From positions 240,026 through 304,025 of the forward strand of contig NZ_FNZM01000013.1 in assembly GCF_900109265.1 (NCBI RefSeq): DNA of 64,000 bases, given 5' to 3'. This document shows positions 51,883-60,706 of this stretch, piece after piece. The notes beneath the pieces were generated by a model. That model had not been told where the DNA came from. It worked only from the letters and a program-made list of their open reading frames with translations, and ran no database searches. Both the position numbers and the translations under genes were made by a program. Origin of the DNA: Paraburkholderia tropica (GTDB lineage Bacteria > Pseudomonadota > Gammaproteobacteria > Burkholderiales > Burkholderiaceae). Numbering within the stretch: the stretch's first letter is position 1; the number at the start of each line of letters is the position of its first letter.

Positions 51883-53433
51883 TTACACCGCAAACACCGC
51901 CACCGCGCCTTGCAGACGCACGGCCTGCTCATCGAGCGCATGCGCGGCGGCCGCCGCCTCTTCCACCAGCGCGGCGTTCTGCTGCGTGACCTGGTCCATC
52001 TGCGCGATGGCCTGATTGACCTGTTCGAGCCCACGGCTCTGCTCGTTCGAGGCCTGCGCGATCGTCTCGAACACGTCCTTCGCGGTGGCGATATCGGCGC
52101 GCAAACGCGTCATCGTTGCGCCGACGTCGTGCGCGCGCGTCACGCTGCCCGAGATCGACATCGTCGATTGTTCGATCAATTCCTTGATCTCTCTCGCCGC
52201 CGTCGACGAACGCTGCGCGAGCGAGCGCACTTCCGAGGCGACCACCGCGAAGCCGCGCCCTTCCGTGCCCGCTCGCGCCGCTTCGACTGCCGCGTTGAGC
52301 GCGAGAATGTTGGTCTGGAACGCGATGCCTTCGATGATCGCCGTAATCGTCGCGATCTTTTCCGCGCTGCCCGACGCCTCGTTCATCGTCTCGATCAGAT
52401 CGCTCGACAGCGTATTGCCCGCATTCACCGCGTTCATCGCGCGCACGATGACATCGCAGGCGTGACGCGCATTGTCGGCGTTCTGACGCACGGCTTCGGT
52501 CAGTTCATGCGTGGTCGCCGACGTTTGTTCGAGCGCCGCCGCCTGCTGCTCGGTGCGCGACGACAGGTCCGTGTTGCCCGCCGCGATCTGCGCGGCGCCG
52601 ACCTTCACGGCTTCCACGCCCTGCGTGACCGACCCGACGATGGTCTGCAACGATGTCTGCATCGCATCCATCGCCGCGAGCAGGCGGCCGGTCTCGTCGG
52701 TGCGATTGCGTTCGATGCGGCTGTCGAGACGTCCGGCGGCAATCGCCTGCGCGGTATCGACGGCGCGCGACAGCGGATCGCGGATCGCCGTCACGAGCCA
52801 GCGCCCGGCCAGCCCCGCGCACACCACCGCGAACGCGGCGGCCAGCGCCACGCTCAGATAGATCGTGTGGCGCAGCGACGCGAGTTCCGCGGTGCGCGCC
52901 TCGATGCGCTGGCTCTCGGCCTTGTCGAGCGCATCGACGGCGGCAATCATGTCGCCCGTGCCCAGATAGCTGCCGAAGCTCTCGGTCAGCGCGCTCAGTT
53001 GCGCGAGCGTGGCGCTGCCCTCGTTCACCTGCGTGCGCATCGCGAGCATCGGATCGACGACCTTCGCTTCCCACGCGTCGTACTGCGCGACGGCGGTATC
53101 GATGAGCTGATTGCGCGCCGTATCGGCGGGATCGAGCGCCTTGATCGCGGCCATGCGCGTACGGAAATCGCCGATGTGATCGACCTTCCACTTCATGTGG
53201 CCAGGCTGACCGTCGAGGTTATAGGCGAGCAGCGCCCAGATGATGTTCAGGTAATCGGCGCTCGCGTCTTTCACGAGCCGCTGCGCCTGCACGGAGACGG
53301 CGTTTTGCTGCTGCTTCTGGTCGATGGCGTCGAGGCCGTACCAGCACACGGCCGAGCTGACGAGGAAAAACGCAATGACGACGCAGAACGCCGAGGTCAA
53401 CTTCTTGCCGATCGAAAGGTTCTGCATCTTCAT
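51883..53433 (-). CDS. Methyl-accepting chemotaxis protein
   Basis: This 516-residue receptor has TM1 at about residues 11-31, a periplasmic four-helix-type ligand domain (about 32-190), TM2 at about 191-211, HAMP (DPLSRAVDTAQAIAAGRLDS) and a signalling domain whose tip is GIAFQTNILALNAAVEAARA, followed by GTEGRGFAVVASEVRSLAQR. It has no C-terminal NWETF-type pentapeptide. The ligand is unknown. It is monocistronic, and a FliA-like GCCGATGA lies about 40 bp upstream but without a good -35. Confidence 0.93.
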   Translation of the reverse strand: MKMQNLSIGKKLTSAFCVVIAFFLVSSAVCWYGLDAIDQKQQQNAVSVQAQRLVKDASADYLNIIWALLAYNLDGQPGHMKWKVDHIGDFRTRMAAIKALDPADTARNQLIDTAVAQYDAWEAKVVDPMLAMRTQVNEGSATLAQLSALTESFGSYLGTGDMIAAVDALDKAESQRIEARTAELASLRHTIYLSVALAAAFAVVCAGLAGRWLVTAIRDPLSRAVDTAQAIAAGRLDSRIERNRTDETGRLLAAMDAMQTSLQTIVGSVTQGVEAVKVGAAQIAAGNTDLSSRTEQQAAALEQTSATTHELTEAVRQNADNARHACDVIVRAMNAVNAGNTLSSDLIETMNEASGSAEKIATITAIIEGIAFQTNILALNAAVEAARAGTEGRGFAVVASEVRSLAQRSSTAAREIKELIEQSTMSISGSVTRAHDVGATMTRLRADIATAKDVFETIAQASNEQSRGLEQVNQAIAQMDQVTQQNAALVEEAAAAAHALDEQAVRLQGAVAVFAV

Positions 53434-53799
53434 GTTCAGGTGGGGAATCGAAACCCGGCCGCGAGCGTCGGCTCATCGGCACGGTCAAAAATCGTAATAC
53501 GGTATACCAACAATAATTCGCCGACAAGCGGTTTTAAGAAGCTGTTGCGGCGGTGTTAAAGAGGCGGCAGCGGCGGTTTAGACGGCGTTGCGGGGAAATG
53601 GGGGATGGAAGGAAACGCGGGAGAAACGATCGTTCGCCCGATTGAACACTTTCGCGTGCGTCACTTTCAGAGCATGCGAACCGACGATTACGCCGATCGA
53701 CGCATTCAGGTTTACAACAGCGCCGTGCCCATTGCGGTGCAAAACGGCGCTGACGACAGAATCATTCAATGTGCAATGAAGACGTGCGTCACGCCACGG
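53434..53799. other. 366-bp gap upstream of the chemotaxis gene
   Basis: No supported gene is present. It contains the MCP promoter region and a stretch of GGCGG-rich short repeats at 53544-53590. A small frame at 53588-53779 has no Shine-Dalgarno or recognisable product. Confidence 0.4.
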
Positions 53800-54837
53800 C
53801 TACGTACTCGCGGGCACCGGCGCTTTCGCCTCCATCAGCCCTGCTTCCTTGAGATCGGCCCACAACGCGACGGGAATCGGATGCTGCATGAACGCCACGT
53901 TTTCTTCGAGTTCGGCCACGCTGCGCGCGCCGGGAATCACGCTCGACACGAGCGGATGGCCGAGCGGGAATTGCAGCGCCGCCGCGGCCAGCGGCACGCC
54001 ATGACGCTGACACACCTGCTGGAGCCGGCGCACGCGATCGATCACGAACGGCGGCGCGGGCCGCGTATTGAACGTGGCGCTCTGCACCGGCCCCGATGCG
54101 AGAATGCCTGAGTTATACGGTCCGCCAATGATGAGCTTCGTATTGCGCTGCTCGCACAGCGGCAGCAGCGTGCGCAACGGCTCCTGCTCGAGCAGCGTAT
54201 AGCGCCCGGCGAGCAGAAAATAATCGAAGTGCCCCGCCACCACGAAATCCGAAAGCATCTGCCATTGATTGATGCCGACGCCCACCGCGCCAATCACACC
54301 TTGCGAGCGCAATTCGTCGAGCACGACATACGCGCCGTCCATGGCCTCGCGAAAATGACTGCGCGCATAAGGATCTTCACCGGGACCGAATACGATCGAT
54401 TCGTCGGGATCGTGAATCGCGATCATATCGATGCGATCCACACCCAGCCGCTGCAAACTCTGCTCGATCGAGCGCAGCACCGCGTCGCGCGAATAATCGA
54501 ATTCCGGCCTGAGTGCCGGTGCGTCCGCCCATAAAGCGGGCGACTTCTCGCGCTCGGAAATCGGCACGAGGCTATAACCGACTTTCGACGAAATCACGAT
54601 CTCGTTGCGCGGCAGCGTTTTAATCGCTTCGCCTAGACGCGTTTCGGCGAGACCGTAACCGTAGACCGGCGCGGTGTCGAAATAACGCATGCCGCGTGCG
54701 AAAGCGGCATGAACGGTCGCGGTCGCCACTTCGGGATCGGTCGCGCGATACATATTGCCCAGCCCGGTGCCGCCGAGGCCCAGGGTGGTCACGGCCAGCC
54801 CATTGGCCGACACGGTTCTCGTTGCCATTGCATTCAT
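53800..54837 (-). CDS. Aldo/keto reductase, D-threo-aldose 1-dehydrogenase-like
   Basis: This roughly 345-residue AKR has GLGGTGLGNMYRATDP at the N-terminus, FDTAPVYGYGLAETRLGEAI, ISSKVGYSLVP, a catalytic set with Asp, Tyr, Lys and His (IAIHDPD), and NSGILASGPV. It matches the L-fucose/D-threo-aldose 1-dehydrogenase and pyridoxal dehydrogenase branch, which oxidises aldoses to lactones. It is the last gene of the sugar-ABC operon, 32 bp after permease 2, so it probably oxidises the imported sugar. Two ATGs 9 nt apart are possible starts. Confidence 0.88.
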   Translation of the reverse strand: MNAMATRTVSANGLAVTTLGLGGTGLGNMYRATDPEVATATVHAAFARGMRYFDTAPVYGYGLAETRLGEAIKTLPRNEIVISSKVGYSLVPISEREKSPALWADAPALRPEFDYSRDAVLRSIEQSLQRLGVDRIDMIAIHDPDESIVFGPGEDPYARSHFREAMDGAYVVLDELRSQGVIGAVGVGINQWQMLSDFVVAGHFDYFLLAGRYTLLEQEPLRTLLPLCEQRNTKLIIGGPYNSGILASGPVQSATFNTRPAPPFVIDRVRRLQQVCQRHGVPLAAAALQFPLGHPLVSSVIPGARSVAELEENVAFMQHPIPVALWADLKEAGLMEAKAPVPAST

Positions 54838-54869
54838 AGGGGTGTGTCTCGCTGAAGGAAAGGCAAACG

Positions 54870-55865
54870 TCATTTGATGATCGGCGTTTTCTTGCGGTCG
54901 AACGTGACCGCCACGCCGAAAATAATCATGGCGCCGTAAATCGCCTGCTGAAAATACTGGTCGACGCCAATCACGTTCATGCCGTTGTCGAGCATGCTGA
55001 GAAACAGCGTGCCGAACAGCACGTTGAGCACGCCGCCCGCGCCGCCCGTGAGCGCCGTGCCGCCCACCACCACGGCCGCGATCGAGTTGAGTACGTACGA
55101 GGTGCCCACGACCGGATCGCCGCCGAATCGCACCGAGGAAATAATGATGCCGACGAGCGCCGCGCACACGCCGGAAATCATGAACGGCACGTTACGCGAC
55201 TGTGCGATATCGGTGCCGGACATCCACGCCATGCGGATATTGCTGCCGACGAAATAGATATTGCGGCCCGTGCGCGTGAAGCGCAGAAACACAGCAACGG
55301 CGCAAAAAACCAGCGCGCCGATGATGAACACGTTGCTGATCGAAAACACGTTGCCGTTGACAATATCGAGCATCGAATAATCACCGGGCGCGGCGCTAAC
55401 AGGCCGTGGCGACACCAGATAAGCGAGACTCGTGATGATGCCGCCCGTGCCGAGCGTGGCGATGAACGACGGAATTTTCACGCGCGTGAGAATCACGCCG
55501 TTGATATACCCGAGCGCCAGACCGAGCGCGAGACAGCACGGATACGCCCAATAACCGATGCGATGCACGAGCGTAATAAACACCACCGAAACCAGCGAAA
55601 TCGTCCCGCCCACCGAGAGATCGATTCCGCCAATCAGAATCACGAACATTTGCCCGAGCGCGGCAATCAGCAGAATGGCGCCAAAATCCAGAATCGTATT
55701 GATGTTGTACAGCGAGAGAAACTGGTCGTTGCCGATTGCCATGAATGCGCCCACGACCACGATCAACGCGAGCGTCAGATGGATCGGCTTCAACCGGCTC
55801 GTCAAATGCTTGATGCCGGTACGCGAAGCGGCGCGCCGGGCGCCGTCAAAAGAAGGTGCGTCCAA
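54870..55865 (-). CDS. Ribose-type sugar ABC transporter permease (second of two)
   Basis: This 331-residue inner-membrane protein of the RbsC/BPD_transp_2 family has eight or more hydrophobic segments and the landmarks GQMFVILIGGIDLSVGGTIS, IPSFIATLGTGGI, YFVGSN and VVVGGTALTGGAGGVLNVL. It partners a second permease in the same operon, which would make a heterodimeric channel. It lies 27 bp after the ATPase gene. Confidence 0.92.
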   Translation of the reverse strand: MDAPSFDGARRAASRTGIKHLTSRLKPIHLTLALIVVVGAFMAIGNDQFLSLYNINTILDFGAILLIAALGQMFVILIGGIDLSVGGTISLVSVVFITLVHRIGYWAYPCCLALGLALGYINGVILTRVKIPSFIATLGTGGIITSLAYLVSPRPVSAAPGDYSMLDIVNGNVFSISNVFIIGALVFCAVAVFLRFTRTGRNIYFVGSNIRMAWMSGTDIAQSRNVPFMISGVCAALVGIIISSVRFGGDPVVGTSYVLNSIAAVVVGGTALTGGAGGVLNVLFGTLFLSMLDNGMNVIGVDQYFQQAIYGAMIIFGVAVTFDRKKTPIIK

Positions 55866-55892
55866 TTTGCGGTTCCTTGTCGAGAGCTTCGT

Positions 55893-57431
55893 TCAGACGA
55901 TCAGTTTGATCAGATCCTGCGGCGTCGGCTTGGCATGCGCCGACGCCTCCAGTTCGCCGATCAAACGCCGCTCGCGCATGATCAGCAGACGGTTGGCCAG
56001 CCCGATATCCTCCTCCAGCGTGTCGCACATGATGATCATGGCAATGCCCGCATTCGCGAACTTGCGAATGAGCCGATAAACCTCGTCCTTGGCCTTGATG
56101 TCGATACCACGCGTCGGGTGATCGAGAATCAGCAGACGCACATCCGAACTCAGCCATTTCGACAGAATGATTTTCTGCTGATTGCCGCCGCTCAATCCCG
56201 CACAGGCTGCATGAATCGAAGGCGTCTTGACGAGGCATTCCGCGACCCATTGCTTCGCGTGCTCGTGCTCTCTGCGCGTGCTGATCATGCCGCCGACCTT
56301 GAGCTTGTCGAGCACGAGATAGTTGATGTTGTCGGCCACGCTCATATTCAGCGCGAGCCCTTCCTCTCGCCGTTCGATGGGCACGTGTCCCACGCCATGC
56401 AGCACGGCCGAGCGCGACGAACCGTTCACAGGCGTCTTGCCTTCGATCGCGAGCGTGCCCGCGTCGTAGCGCTCCAATCCGGCAATACAGCGGCACAGCG
56501 CCTCTTTCCCCGAACCGACCAGACCGACGAGACTGACGATCTCGCCTTCGCGCACCTCGAAACTCAGCGGCGCGAACGCCCCCTGTTTCGCGAGTTGATC
56601 GACGCGGAACGTCACCTTCTCGCCCGGCGCGCGCTGCTCGCTTTCGCGAAAGCGGTCGCCGGCGAAATCGTGACCCACGAGCAGCTTTTCGACATTGGCG
56701 ATATCGAGGCCGGACGTGGGCATCTCCGTCACGTTGCGGCCGTCCTTGAGCACGACAATGCGATCGCAGTTTTCCAGCACTTCCTGAAGCCGGTGCGAGA
56801 TGAGTATCATCGACGCGCGGCTTTTCAGGCGATTGAGAATCTCGAATAGCGTGTCGCGCTCGCCGTCGTTGAGCACGGTGGTCGGTTCGTCGAGAATCAC
56901 AATCGGATTCGAGGCGCCATATTGCTCGCAGAGCCAGACCATCCGCGCGATTTCCACCATCTGCCGCGCCGCGGGTGAGATCGAGGCAACCGGCAGATCC
57001 ACGTCGATATCGAGGTTCATCGGTTCCAGCACGCGCCGCGCCTCGGCGGCCATCTCGCGCCGCGACAGCACGCCAAAGCGGCGAAAGCGCGCTTCGTGGC
57101 ACAGAAACAGATTCTCCGTGACCGAGAGATTCGGAATCAGCGAGCCCTCCTGAAACACCACGCCAATGCCTTTTCGAATCGCATCCGCGGTGCCCTTCAT
57201 GACGACCTTTTTGCCGTCCAGCATCAAGCGGCCTTCGTCAGGCTGATAAATGCCGGTCATGATCTTCGTGAGCACCGACTTGCCCGCGCCGTTTTCGCCG
57301 ACCAGGCCCAGAATCTCGTTCTTGCGCACGGTCAGCGCAACATCGTCGAGCGCAATCACGCCGGGAAATCGGCGCGTGATACCTTCGAGCGAGAGCACCA
57401 CGCCGGTATCCTGTTCGATAAGCGTTTCCAT
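55893..57431 (-). CDS. Ribose-type sugar ABC transporter ATP-binding protein
   Basis: This 512-residue double ATPase has in domain 1 Walker A GENGAGKSV, signature region ISPAARQMVEIA and Walker B VILDEPTTVL. Domain 2 has GLVGSGKEA, signature LSGGNQQKIIL and Walker B LLILDHPTRGID. In the second Walker B the usual catalytic Glu is His (codon at 56118-56120), a variation seen in some sugar importers. It is the third gene of the operon, 9 bp after permease 1. Confidence 0.93.
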   Translation of the reverse strand: METLIEQDTGVVLSLEGITRRFPGVIALDDVALTVRKNEILGLVGENGAGKSVLTKIMTGIYQPDEGRLMLDGKKVVMKGTADAIRKGIGVVFQEGSLIPNLSVTENLFLCHEARFRRFGVLSRREMAAEARRVLEPMNLDIDVDLPVASISPAARQMVEIARMVWLCEQYGASNPIVILDEPTTVLNDGERDTLFEILNRLKSRASMILISHRLQEVLENCDRIVVLKDGRNVTEMPTSGLDIANVEKLLVGHDFAGDRFRESEQRAPGEKVTFRVDQLAKQGAFAPLSFEVREGEIVSLVGLVGSGKEALCRCIAGLERYDAGTLAIEGKTPVNGSSRSAVLHGVGHVPIERREEGLALNMSVADNINYLVLDKLKVGGMISTRREHEHAKQWVAECLVKTPSIHAACAGLSGGNQQKIILSKWLSSDVRLLILDHPTRGIDIKAKDEVYRLIRKFANAGIAMIIMCDTLEEDIGLANRLLIMRERRLIGELEASAHAKPTPQDLIKLIV

Positions 57432-57440
57432 AGTGCGGCC

Positions 57441-58472
57441 TTATTTAATGAAGCCGAGCTTGCGGCGGTCGAGCGTGAGCGCCACGGCAATGATCAACAC
57501 GATGCCGTTGACGGCCGTTTGCGCATACGGATTCACGGCCATCAGCACCATGCCGTTGTTGAGCACGGCGAGCACGAGCGTGCCGAGCAGCGCATTCTTC
57601 GCACCGCCGAGGCCGCCCGTGAGCGACACGCCGCCCACCGCCACCGCCGTGATCACCGGAAACAGCAGATTGAGACCCGTGCGCGCGGTCGCGCTGCCCA
57701 TCCGGCTCACGAGCAGCAGCGCGCCCAGGCCGTAGAGACACCCGGCGATCGCGAACGCGACCACTTTCATACGCGGCACGTTCACGCCCGCCTGACGCGC
57801 GAGCGCTTCGTCGCCGCCGATGGCGTAGAGATAGCGCCCGGTGCGCGTGCGATCCTCGAAAAACTGCACGGCGATCACAATTGCCAGCGCCACCAGCACG
57901 ATATTCGCAACGCCGAGCGGCTTGTCGTTGATAAAGTTTTGAATGCGGTTATCGAGCAGCGTAATCAGCATCGCCTTGTTCACGTAGACGGCCACGCCAT
58001 AAAGCACCCAACTCACGCCCAATGTCGTAATGAACGAAGGAATTCTGAGTTTCGTATGCAGCACGCCGGTCAGCATGCCCGCCGCGCCGCCGATGGCGAG
58101 ACAGATCGGCAGAATCCAGAGCCCGACATCGTGATCGTTGTAGCGATTCTTGCTGAGCACGCCGACGAAAACCGCACACAATGCAACCGTGCCTTGCAGC
58201 GAAAGATCGATCCCGCCGATCACGATGGTCAGATGCAGACCCACGGCGAGAATCGCGGGAATCGCAGCGAGACTCAGCACGACCTGCACGTTGTCCCACG
58301 AGAGACTCGCGCCGCGCGTGCCGATGGCGAACACCGCCACGATCAGCGCGAGCGAGAGCAGTTGCGCGCCGACGCCACTGCGACGCAGCCAGCGGCGCGC
58401 GCCCTGCATCCACGCGGTGTGTGCGGGCTGGCGCGAGAAATTCGCGTCGCCCATGCTTTCCACAGGTTCCAT
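57441..58472 (-). CDS. Ribose-type sugar ABC transporter permease (first of two)
   Basis: This 343-residue RbsC-like permease has LHLTIVIGGIDLSLQGTVAL, IPSFITTLGVSWVLYGVAVY, YAIGGDEALARQAGVNV and VAVGGVSLTGGLGGAKNAL. The ATG (MEPVESMG) has GGAGGGA at good spacing; longer starts lie upstream of that site. A cytoplasmic lead of about 35 residues precedes TM1. It pairs with the downstream permease. Confidence 0.92.
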   Translation of the reverse strand: MEPVESMGDANFSRQPAHTAWMQGARRWLRRSGVGAQLLSLALIVAVFAIGTRGASLSWDNVQVVLSLAAIPAILAVGLHLTIVIGGIDLSLQGTVALCAVFVGVLSKNRYNDHDVGLWILPICLAIGGAAGMLTGVLHTKLRIPSFITTLGVSWVLYGVAVYVNKAMLITLLDNRIQNFINDKPLGVANIVLVALAIVIAVQFFEDRTRTGRYLYAIGGDEALARQAGVNVPRMKVVAFAIAGCLYGLGALLLVSRMGSATARTGLNLLFPVITAVAVGGVSLTGGLGGAKNALLGTLVLAVLNNGMVLMAVNPYAQTAVNGIVLIIAVALTLDRRKLGFIK

Positions 58473-58562
58473 GAACTGCCGTCCCTCCTGATGGTTCCGG
58501 CCGCGAGCGCACCGGTTTCGCACGCCCGCGCCGAAGCTTGCTTGAATACCTGCTACGCGGTG

Positions 58563-59615
58563 TTATTTGATCGGCGCGACCCAGCGTGCGTAGAAGTTCT
58601 TCAGGTCGTAATCCGGCATCTTGCTGACCGTGTCTTTCACGACTTTCTCCACGTTCGAGCGATCGACTTCGATACCCGGAATCAGAAACGCGCGGTATTT
58701 GGCGGGCGTGGCCTTCACGTCGAGCGCGCCCTGTTTGGCCGCAAGCGCCATCGACAAACCAAGTTGCGCCTGATAACGCGCGTCGTCGTATTCGGTCGAG
58801 GACATCGTGCCGTCCTTGATCGCATCGAACGCGTCGGGCACGCCGTCCGTGCCGCTCACCTTGACCTTGCCTGCGAGGCCCGCCTCCTTGAGCGCGGCCA
58901 CCGCGCCGAGCGCCATGTTGTCGTTGGCGGACCACACGCCCGCGGTATCGGGATGCGCCGCCAGCAATTGCTTGGTGATTTCGTAGGCCTTGTTGGTGTC
59001 CCAATCGGCGGCTTCCCACTGCACGAGCTTCACGCCAGGCGTTTCTTTGAGCGCCTTTTGCAGGCCCTGGAAGCGCCCAATGGCCGCGTTATTCGACAAC
59101 ATGCCCTGAATCGCGATGATCGAACCTTTGTTCGGCGTCGGCATGTTTTTGAACAGGGTCTTCGCATTGAAATAACCCTGCCCCACAGCGTCGAAACTGA
59201 TATGCGCGACCCAGTGCGGATAGTCCTGCACCTTGATGTCGTCCGGTTTGTTCCACCAGCTCACCCAGTAAACGCCCGCACTTTCCAGCATCTTCGCGAT
59301 CGGCACCACGTCGGGCGCCTCGTTCGGATCGACGTTGACAACCATGTTGCCGCCGGTCTTCGCAATCTCCGCCTTCAGATCGGAAAACTGCTTCTGGCTG
59401 TTGCCCTCGCTGCTCAGCACATCGACGGGCAAACCCAGCTTCTTGCCGAGCGCCTTCGCGCCCGCCGCATAGTCGGCGTGATACGGATTGTCGAGCCCGC
59501 GAATCATGACAACGAGCGTGGTCTTGTCGGAAGCCGCCCATACCGGCGACGAAATGCCAACGCCAATGGCCGACGCCACCAGCGACGCGGCAAGCAGACG
59601 AGTCGTGCTGTTCAA
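58563..59615 (-). CDS. Sugar ABC transporter substrate-binding protein
   Basis: This roughly 350-residue periplasmic protein (Peripla_BP_4) starts at TTG, with GAGAGGAG 8 nt upstream giving a normal signal peptide (NSTTRLLAASLVASAIGVG, cleaved near VWAA). Landmarks are LVVMIRGLDNPYHADYAAGA, VNVDPNEAPDVVPIAKML, VWSANDNMALGAVAALKEAG and VSGTDGVPDAF. An upstream ATG in frame would put the Shine-Dalgarno inside the gene. It is the first gene of the two-permease importer operon. The ligand is probably an aldose, by its AKR neighbours. Confidence 0.88.
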   Translation of the reverse strand: MNSTTRLLAASLVASAIGVGISSPVWAASDKTTLVVMIRGLDNPYHADYAAGAKALGKKLGLPVDVLSSEGNSQKQFSDLKAEIAKTGGNMVVNVDPNEAPDVVPIAKMLESAGVYWVSWWNKPDDIKVQDYPHWVAHISFDAVGQGYFNAKTLFKNMPTPNKGSIIAIQGMLSNNAAIGRFQGLQKALKETPGVKLVQWEAADWDTNKAYEITKQLLAAHPDTAGVWSANDNMALGAVAALKEAGLAGKVKVSGTDGVPDAFDAIKDGTMSSTEYDDARYQAQLGLSMALAAKQGALDVKATPAKYRAFLIPGIEVDRSNVEKVVKDTVSKMPDYDLKNFYARWVAPIK

Positions 59616-59728
59616 TTGCTGTCTCCTCTCTGGATTGAGAAGCGGATGCCTCATTATTCCTGGCCCGCTTCAACTGATACGGATACCTAACATTGTGTTC
59701 TGCATGAATCTCACTCTTGATTCGACAA

Positions 59729-59752
59729 CCGAACCGTCTCTATCCGGTTCGG
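59729..59752. promoter_or_regulatory. CCGAACCG-N8-CGGTTCGG inverted repeat, candidate operator
   Basis: Perfect 8-bp arms with an 8-bp spacer lie about 115 bp upstream of the binding-protein start that opens the sugar-ABC operon. The size and symmetry fit a dimeric repressor. The regulator is not in the window. Confidence 0.5.
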
Positions 59753-59847
59753 CTTGCTTCACGCCATGCTTTTCGCGTATCTAAGATGCCAGTTAAAAAA
59801 AGAAAATTTTTTCGCGCGCATGGCGATGTGTGCGACTCATACGCAAC

Positions 59848-60651
59848 TCATGCACGATTCCACGGCGCAAACGGCGGATTCGCGTTGCGCGCGCCGCAAT
59901 CGAGCGCGTCGATGCTGGCGAGTTCGTCATCGCTCAAACGCACGTCCAGCGCACGCAGATTCGCACGCTGATGCTCGACGCTGCGCGACGCGGTAATCAC
60001 CAGCATGCCGCGCGCGAGCAGCCACGCACAGGCGATTTGCGGCGCATCCACGCCATGACGTTCGGCAATCGCGGCGATCACAGGATCGCGCTGCACGCGG
60101 CCCTCACCCAGCGGCATATATGCCGTCACCTTGATGCCGTGCCGATGCGTCGCGTCCACGTCAGCGCGATTCGCGAAGAACGGATTCACCTCGATCTGAT
60201 TCGTCACGATTGCATCGCCGCCTGGCACCCCAACGGCTTCGTCGAGCAGCGGCCCGGTGAAATTCGACACGCCGTAATGGCGGATCAAACCTGCGTCCAC
60301 GGCTTCGCGCATCGCACCGATCGTCTCAGCGACCGGCACGCCGTCGACCGACGGCCAATGCACCAGCGCCACATCGATCACACCGACACCGAGCCGCTCC
60401 CGGCTCGCTTCCAGGCTGTCGAGTACCGCGCGATGGCGCAGGCTGTCGAACCACACCTTGGTCGTCACGCAAATCTCGTCGCGATTCACACCGCTCTCGC
60501 GAATGCCGGCGCCCACCGCCGCTTCATTCTCGTAGTGGACCGCCGTGTCGATATGGCGATAGCCCAGTTCGAGCGCGGTGCGCACCGATTGCGTGGTGAT
60601 GTCCGGGGCGACGCGGAATGTGCCGAGACCCAGCGCGGGAATAACTGACAT
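59848..60651 (-). CDS. Aldo/keto reductase (DkgB-like)
   Basis: This 267-residue AKR has LGLGTFRVAP, IDTAVHYENEAAVGAGIRES, TTKVWFDSLRH, LVHWPS, GVSNFTGPLL and VTASRSVEHQRANLRALDV. The catalytic Asp (in IDTA), Tyr (VHYENE), Lys (TTKVW) and His (VHWP) are all present. It is like 2,5-diketogluconate reductase B. GGAG precedes the ATG (MSVIPAL). It lies between two sugar-binding-protein genes on the same strand, 55 bp after the first, and probably reduces or oxidises a sugar intermediate. Confidence 0.88.
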   Translation of the reverse strand: MSVIPALGLGTFRVAPDITTQSVRTALELGYRHIDTAVHYENEAAVGAGIRESGVNRDEICVTTKVWFDSLRHRAVLDSLEASRERLGVGVIDVALVHWPSVDGVPVAETIGAMREAVDAGLIRHYGVSNFTGPLLDEAVGVPGGDAIVTNQIEVNPFFANRADVDATHRHGIKVTAYMPLGEGRVQRDPVIAAIAERHGVDAPQIACAWLLARGMLVITASRSVEHQRANLRALDVRLSDDELASIDALDCGARNANPPFAPWNRA

Positions 60652-60706
60652 CAAGCTTGACTCCAGTTCGATGGAAACTGCGTTGCAGTTGAATCGAAGC
60701 ACCGCT

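Noticed and set aside
53473..53480. FliA (sigma-28)-like GCCGATGA upstream of the MCP gene on the minus strand
   Set aside because: The -10-like half is good but no TAAA-type -35 lies at the right distance, so I did not list it as a promoter.
51829..53559. Long open frame (576 codons) on the plus strand opposite the chemotaxis receptor gene
   Set aside because: It is a mirror of GC-rich codon bias: very Arg/His-rich, no recognisable domain, and the opposite strand encodes a textbook MCP.
53588..53779. Small frame upstream of the MCP gene
   Set aside because: It has no ribosome-binding site and no similarity I recognise; it is likely part of the intergenic region.
57096..59690. Open frame of 864 codons on the plus strand across the sugar-ABC operon
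   Set aside because: It runs antisense through three clearly conserved genes and has a shadow-like His/Arg-rich composition.
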